A stretch of 64,000 nucleotides of DNA, from the NCBI RefSeq assembly GCF_000002425.4, contig NC_037275.1, positions 510,852 through 574,851 on the forward strand, given 5' to 3'. Below, piece after piece: positions 40,713-52,800 of the stretch (position 1 is its first letter; each line of letters begins with the position of its first letter). Source of the DNA: Physcomitrium patens (Eukaryota > Streptophyta > Bryopsida > Funariales > Funariaceae). The notes under the pieces were generated by a model. The model made no database searches. It was not told where the DNA came from and saw only the letters and a list, made by a program, of their open reading frames with translations. The translations under genes were made by a program, and so were the position numbers.

Positions 40713-42937
40713 TCACTTCGTCCTCTAACTTTGAGGTCTCTAAAAAATAATGTTGCTACAAGTCAATATATATGTAAGAAATTGAAGATCTATCGCATGG
40801 TGTCCGCTATATATTCTAGTTGTTTTTCACGAGACAAATGGTTCATAGGCCCTTGTAACCATCAATAGTGTCGTGACACTTCTACTTGTAATCAAACATG
40901 AACTTTGATATCTTCATTATAAAATTTTCTTACAAATACTATTTATGGACGTCCTTCATAGGCAAATTCTACCTCAAACAAAATTACCAATGACCTATTA
41001 CTAGGTATTCTTTAACATCTTTATGATTTAGATAGTTCTTTATTTCGAGATCGTCTTTGCGAGCTACTTCGTTGAGATGGTATGACTAGCAAGGTGTCTA
41101 TCTTTTGATTATCCATATCACATAAAGTAGAAAAGACCAAAAGAATATAAATAGGCTATGGTTGTGAACTCCAACTACTAACTAATATTATTCTAAATAT
41201 TTGAAAAAACTATCTTTTTAGAGGTTGTCTCCTCTTCTTCTTTATGAGGCCAAAAACTAAGAATCTTCATTATAGAGCCATCTTACCAAGCTATTGTTCT
41301 GCATTTTGCTGCTTTTGGTCTAGATGGATGTTATTGATGGAACTTTTGAACCTTCATTTGTGCATTTACAAGATTGCTAGTTAGTTCCCATATGTAATGT
41401 TGATATCATATCTACACCAATGGACTAGATATTCAAGCCTTTCATGTCTTATCCTTGAATCTAATACATCTTCTACCTCAAATTCAACATGATCATTGAC
41501 TTCAACCATAGGAAGTGGTAGTGTCTTCAACTTAGTATGTTTGATTCTTTATACCTTTTCAAAAGTGAAACATGAAAGACTAAATGAATCTTCATAGATG
41601 AAGGTAATTCCAAGTAAAAAATTACATTATTAATTTGTTTCTGAATCACCAATGGTCCCAACCTTTAGTAGTCCAACTTATCACATAGCCTATTGGTTTT
41701 TATATTGTGTCGAAGAAGCCACACTTTGTCACCAACTTAGAATAGAAGATGTTCATTCCTCAATTCATCTGCCAATAGCTTATAACATTGTTGAGTCCTT
41801 TCTAGGTGAGTCTTCATGGTTGCTTGAAGTTCGGCCATCTTTATAGCAAACTCTTCTATTACTGGATTTGCCAATTTTGAAGGCTTTATTATATCCAACT
41901 TTGGATGATGATTGTAGTTTGAAAAGAATGGCATTTGTTACATAGATGCATGGATTGTGTTGTTATATGCAAACTCTACCAACAACAAGTAGGAAGTGCA
42001 ATCACTTTATTCATAGTTGATAATGCACCTCAAATATTGCTTAAGAATTTAGTTGACCCATTCCATCTAGCCATTGGTTTGAGGGTAGAAGGCAGAAGAA
42101 AGGTTAATGTCAATCTTAAGAATCTTGAAGACTGCCTTCCAAAACCTTGATACAAATTGTGGCCCATGATCTAACACAATGTCATCTAATAATCCATGGT
42201 AATGATAGACATTATTAATAAAGAATCTTATCATTTCTTTATTAGTAATTGACTTTTTACAAGGTATAAAATGAGCCATCTTGGTCAATTAATCAACAAC
42301 TACAAAGATAGTATCAAATGAGCTTGATGGTAGAAGATCTATAATGAAATCCATGGAGATAGATGACTATAGTTGTCTTAGAATAGGAAGGGATTGAAGA
42401 AGTTCATATGATTGTTGTTGAGGGTTCTTTGACCTTAAACAAGTATCACGTGATAGTACAAATTTCTTAACATCTTTTTACATTTTAGACCACCAAAAGT
42501 CTCTAAATAGAAGTTTTAAGGTCTTATTGAATTTGAAATGTTTGGCCGCATGGAAGTCATGGCATGTTTGAAGAATGTGCAAGCCATTTGGCTCTTCAAG
42601 AATAAACAAATATTCTTCAAAGAATAAGAAATTATCTTCATACTTGAATTTAGAAGACTCTTCAAAAAGGTTTTTGGCAAGATGCTTGATATTAAGAATA
42701 AGAAGGTCAGTGTTTGAGGCTTTACGAACTTGATCAAGAAATGATAAATCCACAAGCATTGTTATATTGGTTGCTCAAAGATGAAATTACTCAAGTTTTA
42801 ACAAGATTGTCCATTGTTGATTATATGCTACCTTACCTCCTTTTGGTTCAAGGTAGGAATGTCTTGATAATGCATCTAATAATTTTTGTTAGCTCCCGAA
42901 TCAATATGTGATGCAAAAGACAAATTATGATAAAGAT

Positions 42938-44392
42938 ATACTCCAACGCTGTCATATTGTAATATGACTATATGGTGAAAGATGATAATATGGATCTTAT
43001 TATAGAAGAGCCAAGTTAAAAGATAAAGTAGAAAAATATGGATAAAACATAGGGAGGTAGTAAACTTTTAGTAGTAATACTACCTTTTTAGAAAAGTGAC
43101 TTCTACTTACTTTGTAGGGCCTTTAATAAGGCAAAACAAAGTAGATTAGAAAAATAAATAATATAAGTATCTTAAGAAGGAAGCTAAGAGTAAATTCTAG
43201 CAAACTTTACTTAGAAAAACTAGATATTGATACCCGGAGAGGGCCAGTTATGAACTAGGATCGAAATCAGACCTTGAGGCACAAAACTGAGTCTCGACAA
43301 CGACTCCAGGACTCTTTGGCAGATCGGAGAGTGGAAATTGATAGAAGATTGGATAAGGTTTCTATGAGCATTGGTTTTGGGTGATTTGGATCTGTATTAA
43401 CTTTGTAAGAGCTTTGCAAAATCAAGGTTTGTTTTGGATGACTTGGATTTTATAAAATAAAATAGGGTTTACGTTTTGGATGATTTCAAGTGTTTTGTAA
43501 TAGATCTATAGGTAAAATTATGTGAATTAATGGTTATAGTTGTGTTCAATATGTATTGTGAATTTGAGTTTGATCTAATAGTTGAATTGAGGGTTATTGA
43601 GGTTTAAGTGAGTCAAGATCTTAGAAAGTAGAATTTTAGGTCCAGTGAGGGTTTTTTAAGATTTCTTGTAATCTACTAGTTGGATTGGAGTAAAATTTGT
43701 GTGAGAGGATATTAGACTTGTTTTTTCTATGTATATGAGAATTTTGAGATCAATCAAATGGTGAAAAGGAGAGATATTGGCTCTGGAAGATTGGCATCAA
43801 GGTTGGAGAAGGAGCCTAGCCAATACCCAAGCTGACTTTTGAGGTTATTATCTATTTGGTAATTTCGATCCTTTTCAAAAAAATTGTGCTTGTTTTCAAC
43901 TTAGTTTTAAGAAGTGTGCAAATTTTGAGTTAAGATCAATGGTTCATTCATTAGTTATTGATTTTTAATTTTGTTGTAAAAATTACTAGGATTTGTTTAG
44001 GATTTGGATAGAATTTGATTTAGGATTTGTTTAGGGTTTGGTTTAGGATTTAGGGTTTGATTTAGGATTTAAGATTTAATTATTTTTGGCCTAAAGTTTG
44101 AATGAAGTCCAATAGGATTTTAACTAGGATTAAATTAAGATTGAATTGAGATGTATTTGAGATATATTTGTGATCATTCTAATATTTCATTAAGAATTCT
44201 TATTGTTTCTTTGAAATTTCTTTGAGATTTCTGTGAATTTGATTAAAACTTGCTTAGAATTATTATGGTCTAATTAGAGCATTAATAGTATTCTATTAGA
44301 ATTAGGATTTTGTTGTTGTACTTTCTATTCTACCTTCCATAACTAGGTGCCCGGAGCATTCTCAAGCAAGACTTCACATATTACAACAACAT
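42938..44392 (+). mobile_element. LTR-like repeat, copy c, inserted in E2
   Basis: About 1.45 kb, starting TGTCATATTG and ending ATTACAACAACA; E2 coding traces continue on both sides. Shared blocks with copies a, b and d include GATCGAAATCAGACC (43,260) and GGTGCCCGGAGCATTCTC (44,347). A TTTAGGG-like degenerate array lies at about 43,990-44,100. No coding domain, so a solo LTR is the simplest reading. Confidence 0.6.
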
Positions 44393-46544
44393 GATTGGCA
44401 ATGGTTCAAGACTAGAGTTTACATGAAGTATTTAAGATTTTGGTGATTTATATATATAGTCACAAAATGATTTTGGTGATTTGTATATACAACCTTGAAA
44501 AAAGTGGCGCAATTCTTGGATAGAATTCACAATAGTAAGAAATTCTTTATTGTGGATTTCATAGCTTATTTTCATTGCTAAGAATTTTTTAGAATGGAAT
44601 GTAATTAGATGAAGTTTTTCATCTTCTCCATATTGTGATAAGAGTGCTTTCAATGCAAAGTCTGAGGCATTGATCTCTATAAAATAGGGCTTATTGAAAT
44701 TTGGATGTATCAAAATTAGAGTTGTTGTGAAAGCATCTTTTAAGCTTTCAAAAGCTTTCTCTGCTTCGGAGCCTCAATCCATCTTGTCCTTGCATATCAA
44801 TTGCTTAAGTAGAGCAATGATCTTGGAGTAATTACTAACAAAAATCTTGTAGAAGTTTACAAATCCAAAAAAGCATTGGACATCACGTAAAGTTTTTGGC
44901 TTTGCCCAATTGATGATTATTTGTACCTTCTTTGGATTCATAAAAATATCTTTTTTGGAAATAATATATTTAACAAATTTGACTTAAGGTACATGAAATA
45001 TACACTTTTTTAGTTTTGCATAGAGCCTAGTACTTTGTAGCTTTTCCAATACAAGGCAAACATATTTTTCATGGTCTTCCGAATTCTTGGAAAAGATTAG
45101 AATATCATCCAAATAGATTTTAACAAAGTCATTGAGATCCTCAAAAAATATGTCATTTATTGAGTATTAGAATATAATTGGTGCATTAGTAAGTTTGAAA
45201 TGTATGACATTGTATTCAAAATGTGTATACCTCATGCGAAATGATGTCTTCCATTTATCTCCTTCCTTAATGCATATCAAGTTAGACATGCCTCGTAGAT
45301 CAATCTTTGTAAAGATCTTTGTTTGGCTAAGTTAATAAAGAAGTCCAAATATCAATGGCAATGGATATTGATTCTTTATTGTAATTTTATTAAGACTATG
45401 ATAATCAACACACAACTATAAAGAGTCATCTTTCTTCTCTACAAATAATATTGCACCACCAGCTAGCAATTTGGAGTGTCGAATAAAATTTGTAGCCAAA
45501 TTTTCTTCAATGTATTCCTTTAAAGTTGCAAGCTCATTCTAGAATAAATTGTAGATGAATCCAAATGGTGGTTGAGCACCCTCTTGAAGGTCAATCACAA
45601 AATTGTAAAAATGATGCTTTGGCAAGATGTCCGTATTTTTCTTTTTAAGTATATTTGTAAAATCTTTATATGCTTGTGAAATTTTTGTTGTAGTAGCCAT
45701 AGGTTTTGATTTTGGATTTGTGTAGATAGTAAAAGTAATATCTTGTTTGGCCACCCTCACATATGTTCTAGCTCTAATAAATAAGTATTGTTTAAGTTTT
45801 GGCTTCTTGGATGTTAAAAGCTTTTTCATAGATTTAGAGGTTTTGATCTACTGAAAAAATTCTAACTTTCAAGATATCCAATCTATCCGTGCATTATATT
45901 TTTCAAGCCATGAGAGTCCTTAAATAACTGGACTTGATAGTGATCTAATAATGTTGAATACTATTTGGCTGTTATGGTCATCAAAGGTTATTTATGATGG
46001 AATTGTTTCATAAGCGATATCTCCAAAGGATAAAGATCGACCATCTATTACTTCTACATGTACGACTTTGGATTTTTTAATCGTACAAATTTTGTGTGAT
46101 CTACAAAATTCTTTGTCAACAAAACATGCAAAGGCTTCTGAGTCAAATAATGCATGACACTTTAGTTTTGTCACTTCTAATTGTATAGGTATATTAAAAT
46201 AATAGAAGGGCTGGTAGAGAGTACAAGACCTTTTTTGGTTTGTGATAGTAAAGAATCGAGTCACACGGTCCCTATTGTAGCTGGATGCCCTTGTTTTCTT
46301 GCAAAGTTTTTCATGATATGGCCACACTCTTCATTCGATATTTACGCTGATGTTCTTTGAACAATTACTAACCTTGTGGCTAGATTTTTGACAATAAAAA
46401 GCATAGGCTAAGTTTCCTTTGATGTTTTCTTTTTTTGCTCAAAAAGAAGTTTGAAGCAAACTGCATCAATCTACATATCTTCTACTTTCAAATGCTCATT
46501 AGAATTGGATGAAGAAGTTGGAGAATAATTGATATATACATGTG

Positions 46545-47880
46545 GCATTATCGTGATGTAATACGACTATATAGTAAAATTATAATCAAAATTGAATTTC
46601 TAATTAATATCTAATTACCTTAGTTCAATTATAATTTGAAGTATCTAAACATGGCTTTTATAAAAGCCTCTTAGGTTATTTTCTTATCTTAATAGTTAGT
46701 AAGTTGAAGGTTAGTTAGTAATTTTATCTTCTAGTTTGTAGAGACTCTTTTATTACCTTAGAAAGACCATAAATTAATAAAATCAGATTAGAAGAGATAA
46801 ATAATTATTATTTTTGATACTAGGATTAAATTGAGAGTAGGATTGGGCTAAAAAATCCTTAGGACAGGTTAGATTGATACCTAGAGATCAACCGTTTATG
46901 AGATAGGGTCGAAATCAAACCTCTAGTCACTAAAATAATAGCCTAGGGCAAAATAGGGATTCATTTGAAGATCGGAAGATAAGATTTGAGAGTTAGCTTG
47001 AAGTTCTTTTCAAAGGCATAAGAATTATTTTTAGAAGATTTTTAATGACTTAGTAATTAATATTCTAAAACAAGATTTATATTGGTGATTTGGATTTTAT
47101 ATAATATAATTAGGACTAGCAATTTTGACTAATTTGTGCAATTGGTGTAACATCTATAATTGAAAATTTGATACTATTTGGATTATTGGATTTTTTAAGT
47201 GTATAAAAAAAATTAATGATTTAATGGTGCAGTTTAGAGATATCTAGTTTTTAATACAAGAAGGTTTCAGAAGTTGGCAGTTTGAGGTTGGATAGGATTT
47301 CTATGATATCTAGAGATCTATTTGTCAGATCAAAGTGAAATTTGGCATGGTGTTGAAGGACTTGAAGATCAAGTTTTATACCAATTTTGAGTCAAATTTA
47401 ATAGTTAAAAAAGGAGAAATCACTGCTGGGATTTTTGTTTTACTTTTCAAGTTGGCAGCCAAGTGACATTAGTGAAATTTTTGGAAGTTTCTTCACAATC
47501 TGTAAGTTGGATTGGACTAAAAATTCTTGAGCATATAGAAGACTTATATTGACAATTGCATGAAAAATTTTACATCAAATGGATGTTCAAATTGGATATT
47601 ACAGCTTATTAAAGCTCACTGATTAGAATTACGGCTTAAAAGAAAAATCTAAATTACTTAAATATAAAAGTAACAAGGTAATTGGAATTTATGTATAGTT
47701 AAGGCTACTAAGAAGAGTATTTTTTAGAAATTTTTAATTGAAATTCAGATTATATTCTTCTTGTATAGATGAAATCTATTAGGGTTTCTTGGATACTTAT
47801 GAAACACAATCTCACTTTCTATAGTTAGGTGCGCGGTGCATTCTCGAGCAATACAACACATAATATGATAGTGTAATTGA
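46545..47880 (+). mobile_element. LTR-like repeat, copy d, inserted in E2
   Basis: About 1.34 kb, starting TATCGTGATGTAATACGAC and ending near ATAATATGATA. It carries GGGTCGAAATCAAACC (46,906) and AGGTGCGCGGTGCATTCTC (47,827), both shared with copy c. The telomere-like array is mostly absent in this copy. No coding domain. Confidence 0.6.
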
Positions 47881-48125
47881 AGAACGTTTATTTTATCATC
47901 ATTGAAATAAACATTTATCACACTTCACAGCTTAACTAATGGCTATAGTATTTCTAAAAAGAGGGGTAATGCACTCTCTATCAAAAAAGATTAGGCTTCT
48001 AATATTATTTTATAGTAGTCTCGACAAACTATTAGAGATCGTATACAAAATAAGGATTTAAGACTAAAAAATGGAGTTAACTTGACATTAGAACAATAAT
48101 CGGATACAAGGCAAGAAGCTCTTCG

Positions 48126-48677
48126 TGTCACGGCCATAATCATGTAAGCTAATAATTACATATAGAAATAGGTAGAAGTAAGTAAAAGTAGATAAAAGTA
48201 AGTTAATTGTATAATATTTAATATAGAAGCTTCCTAGAAACTTCCTAGACGCTGCTTTGACTTCATAGGTGTCTTTAATTGACTTTTTGGATTAGAAACG
48301 TGGTCAACAAGTTGGCCATGTGCCACACATGTTGTTAGCTTGAAGATCAAGCTAACTATGTGGCCCACACGTAGAAAAACTTGCCTTGTAAGTCAAGGCA
48401 TGTGTCCTACAAAGTCAACACATATTGGAGGTCCTATAGAACGTCGCCACGTAGCCCCTAGTTAGATAGTATATATAGAGACAAGAGTGAAGGCTTCTTC
48501 ACTCTTGTCAACTCCTTTCTTGCTTCTAGTCCAGGTTCAAGAGTCTTTAGTTTCTTGTCTTGTGGCAATAGCCATTCCAGTTTCCTTTTAATATACCTAC
48601 TTGTTTATATTTTGACTTATTATATCGAGATAGCCTTTTGGTGTATATTTTTCCTCATCGAGTCTTTGTCCTTGACA
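48126..48677 (+). repeat. 5' LTR of E3
   Basis: 552 bp, TGTCACGG...CTTGACA. TATA box TATATATA at 48,470-48,477, followed by a perfect 13-bp palindrome with a 4-base loop (48,480-48,492 and 48,497-48,509). ACTCTTGTCAA at 48,501-48,511 lies where transcription is expected to start and is complementary to 48,680-48,690. Confidence 0.97.
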
Positions 48678-48679
48678 GA

Positions 48680-48690
48680 TTGACAAGAGT
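48680..48690 (+). other. Likely self-primer binding site of E3
   Basis: TTGACAAGAGT begins 3 bases after the 5' LTR end and is the exact reverse complement of 11 bases in the LTR just downstream of the TATA box. No tRNA 3'-end match is found at this position. Tf1 of fission yeast and related chromoviruses prime from the 5' end of their own RNA in this way; that mechanism is inferred here. Confidence 0.65.
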
Positions 48691-48889
48691 ACACTTACAA
48701 TATCAGAGCTTTGTTTTTTCTTGAGTAAGAGTGGATTACCCCTTTCTCTTGACAAGACATAAGCGTATTAGAAGTTTGCGGATTACCCACTTCTAAACTG
48801 ATATTGTTCTTAGTATCTTCTTTGTTATCAAGTCTTTCTTTTCTTTTGTCTTGAGCAATATCAAACAAATTTTTCTTCTTAGTGTCATT

Positions 48890-49894
48890 ATGGCAGAGCT
48901 TGTTGAAATGAAGAGTGCAATGGCACAAATGCAAGAGCAAATGAGGGAGTTAATGCTTGCGATGCATCAACTCAATTCACCAACACAGGAAAGAACAAGA
49001 ATAGCAGAAAGTGGAGATATAGAGATGATCGGAGCTGCTTCAACATCTACAACAAATCACGTTCCTTCTCCAATTGTACAACACCCTATAAGCACTAGAG
49101 AACCAAGAATTGCCTTACCCAAGAAATTTGATGGTACGAGATCAAAGTTTCGAGGGTTCATCAATCAAGTACAATTGGCAATTGAACTTCAACCGCAAAG
49201 CTATCCAACTCCAGGATCACAAGTCAGGTTTATTGGCACTCTACTTTCTGGTTTTGCATTATCGTGGTTTTCGTCTTTTCTTGAACAACGAAATCCAATA
49301 TTGGACAATTTGGAAGCTTTTTTGGCGGAGTTTCGATCTATGTATGGTGAACACGATGCAACTCGTGTTGCAACAAATAAGATCCGAATTCTTCGACAAG
49401 GAAATCGCTCAGTAACAGTATATGCTTCACAATTTCGACAACTTGCAATTGACATCAAGTGGGATGATGCTGCACTCATCAGTCAATTTCTTTATGGATT
49501 GCAATACGAAGTAAAGAAATTGATGCTCAACTTACCTGATCCTCAAACTTTGAGTCAAGCAATCGATTTTGCGGTAAAATGTGATAATCGACTTTTTGAA
49601 TTTCGATCTGAGAATCATTCACGGGAACCTCAACGTTATTACTCAATGGCAACATCAACATCTTTGCCAAACGTACATTCGAAAGTAGAAGACATGCAAA
49701 TTGACGCGGTACGTTTTAAACCTCTAACTGAGCAAGAAAAGATTCGTCGTCGTCAAGAAGGATTATGTTTATATTGCGGAGAACCTAAGCACACTGCTCA
49801 ACATTGTCCAAAGAAACGACGCAACTATAAAATGAGGGGTACGACGGTCAAAGAAGACAACATGTCGGAAAACGGATTCGTCCAGCTACAATAG
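48890..49894 (+). CDS. E3 gag
   Basis: The open frame starts with ATG at 48,890 (334 residues). A coiled-coil-like N-terminus (MAELVEMKSAMAQMQEQMRE) is followed by a retrotransposon gag domain (FDGTRSKFRGFINQ ... GFALSWFSSFL ... YASQFRQLA) and a CCHC zinc knuckle, CLYCGEPKHTAQHC, at about residues 293-306. Gag would form the particle core and bind element RNA. pol begins directly after it in another frame. Confidence 0.92.
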   Translation: MAELVEMKSAMAQMQEQMRELMLAMHQLNSPTQERTRIAESGDIEMIGAASTSTTNHVPSPIVQHPISTREPRIALPKKFDGTRSKFRGFINQVQLAIELQPQSYPTPGSQVRFIGTLLSGFALSWFSSFLEQRNPILDNLEAFLAEFRSMYGEHDATRVATNKIRILRQGNRSVTVYASQFRQLAIDIKWDDAALISQFLYGLQYEVKKLMLNLPDPQTLSQAIDFAVKCDNRLFEFRSENHSREPQRYYSMATSTSLPNVHSKVEDMQIDAVRFKPLTEQEKIRRRQEGLCLYCGEPKHTAQHCPKKRRNYKMRGTTVKEDNMSENGFVQLQ

Positions 49895-49899
49895 GGACC

Positions 49900-52800
49900 G
49901 TGCAGCTGGAACCTTGTACAATTCCTAATGAAGGTCCTATCCTCTCCTCAGAACCCTCTCCTTGTTTTATAATAGACTTATATTTAGGACCTAAGAATTA
50001 CAAAGCCTCTGCTTTATTAGATTCGGGAGCCTCAGCATGTTTTTTAGATGAACAATTTGTTAAAAGTCGTAAAATACCCTATGTACAGAAACCTAAACCA
50101 GTACATGTAGAAGTCATAGATGGTCGTCCCTTGTCTTCTGGAGATGTCACTCATGAAACTCATCCTATAAAAGTAACAATAGACGGTCATGATAGCTACA
50201 TAGCTTTTAACATAATTAAATCCCCGTCCAATCCAGTTATTTTAGGTTTATCCTGGCTAGAAAAATATAACCCTCGAATAGATTGGAATTCGCGTAAACT
50301 TGACTTTTCCCAAAGCGTTATTAATAGTTCTACGAACCAAGTAAAAAATTATAAGTCTAGTACAATAAAACCCATACTGATAGGTGCAAAAGCATTTATA
50401 CACGCAGCAAAAGAAGGATCAACTTTTGCTATTTATGCTGCACCTATTTCTGAAAACGTAAAGACTTCAAGTAGCATTCCAAGTCAATATCAGGAGTATC
50501 AAGACGTTTTTGAGAAAAAGAATGCAGATATTCTTCCTGAGCATCGTCCATATGATTGTTCAATCGACCTCAAGGAAGGAACTCAGCCACCATTTGGACC
50601 AATTTACAGTTTATCGCAAGATGAGATGGCTGAACTCAAGACATATATTGACGAGAATTTAGCGAAGAATTTCATACGCCATTCAAAATCTCCAGCAGGA
50701 GCTCCAATTCTATTCGTAAAGAAAAAAGATGGATCTTTACGAATGTGTGTTGATTATCGAGGACTCAACAAGATCACAATCAAGAACAGGTATCCATTAC
50801 CTTTGATATCAGGACTCCTTGACCAGTTGAATCAAGCTAAGATCTATACAAAAATAGATCTAAGAGGAGCATATAATCTAGTACGGATCAAAGAAGGAGA
50901 TGAATGGAAGACTGCGTTTCGAACCAGGTATGGACATTTCGAATATAATGTCATGCCCTTTGGACTCATGAATGCACCAGCTGCTTTTCAACATCTCATG
51001 AATGATGTATTTCGTGAATTCTTAGACAATTTTGTCGTCTGCTATCTAGACGATATCCTGATCTATTCCAAGAACGTCGAAGAACATGAAATACATGTTC
51101 GTCAAGTATTACAAAAACTTAGAGATGCAGGATTGTACGCCAAGATGGAAAAGTGTGTATTTCACACTACTCAAGTTGACTTTTTAGGATACATCATTTC
51201 AAATGATGGTCTCATGATGGATTCTAAGAAAGTCCAAACAATCGTGGATTGGAAGATTCCAAGGACAGTAAGAGATGTTCAATGTTTCTTGGGATTTGCC
51301 AATTACTATCGGATCTTCATCAAAGATTTCTCACGAGTTGCAGCTCCACTTACACGCTTGACTAGTAAAGATAAATTTCAATGGAATCAAGAAGCGGAAG
51401 CAGCATTTGAAGCCTTGAAGACATCATTTGTCTCTGCACCAGTCTTATATCGTGTTGACTTTTCCAAGGCATTTTTTATGGAAACAGATGCATCAAATTT
51501 TGCCTTGGGTGCAGTTTTATCACAAATGGGAACAGATGACAAACTCCATCCGATAGCTTTTCATTCAAGAAAATTCTCAGCAGCCGAGATCAATTATGAG
51601 ATCCACGATAAAGAACTTCTTGCGATCGTGGATTCCTTTCAAGAATGGCGTCATTATCTAGAAGGCGCTTCTAGTCCAGTCACTGTGTATACAGATCACA
51701 AGAACCTCGAGTATTTCATGTCAGCATGCGTGTTGAATCGTTGTCAAGCTCGTTGGAGTATGTCTTTGTCAAGATTCGAGTTCATTATCACTTATCGGCC
51801 AGGAAAACAACAAGGTTTATCCGATGCCCTATCTAGACGTTCTTATTTTGCACCAAAAGAAGGAGATGCAGCTTTTGAGCAACAAAGAACGGTCCTCTTG
51901 AAACCCGAACAATTTCATCTCCGAGCAATGAAATCAACATTGACTGTTGATTCAACTTTTCTCAAGCAAATCCAGTCCAGTATGTCCTCAGACCCTCTTG
52001 TTTATGATATCGAGAATAATTCTTCCAAGTCTCATGATCCTTCTAAGTTTGAGTTCAAGAATAATCTATTATATTTTGAAGGACGCCTATATGTTCCAAA
52101 AGGAGAAGCACGTTTACGTGTTCTTCAAGCACGTCATGACTTTCCAGCAGCAGGGCACTTTGGATATAATAAGACTTTGGAACTCATATCAAGAGATTTT
52201 TGGTGGCCACAAATGTGGAAGTCAGTCAAAGACTTTGTACAATCATGTGATATTTGTTTAAGATCAAAAATTCCTCGTCATCGACCTTACGGACTTCTTC
52301 AGCCATTACCTATACCAGAACAACCATGGTCTTCTGTTTCTATGGATTTCATCACAGATCTTCCAAGCTCAAGATCTTATGATTCTATATTTGTGATAGT
52401 AGATCGTTTCACCAAGATGGCACATTTTGTGCCATGTACAAAATCTATCACAGGTGAAGAAACAGCTAAGCTTTTCATTGATAATATCTATCGCTATCAT
52501 GGATTACCTAAAGATATCATATCGGATAGGGGAACTCAATTTGTGTCAAGATTTTGGAGGACCCTTTTCAAGATTTTAAAAGTGGACATAAAGCTATCTT
52601 CGGCTTTCCATCCTCAAACTGATGGACAAATAGAGCGCATAAACCAAGTCTTGGAGCAATATTTAAGGTGTACTATGAACTACCAACAAGATGATTGGAC
52701 AACCCTTCTGCCATTGGTAGAGTTTGCTTATAATAATACGGTACATTCTTCCACGCAACAAACACCTTTCTTTGCCAATTATGGCTATCATCCACGACTT

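Noticed and set aside
43290-43300. AGTCTCGACAA in LTR-like copy c as a self-priming sequence
   Set aside because: It resembles the E2 start-site 11-mer, but copy b lacks it at the aligned position, no TATA box precedes it and no internal region is present, so chance cannot be excluded.
48699-48710. TATCAGAGC as an initiator-Met tRNA primer site in E3
   Set aside because: It lies more than 20 bp inside the LTR border and matches only 9 of 12 bases; the 11-base self-complementary site fits the expected position better.
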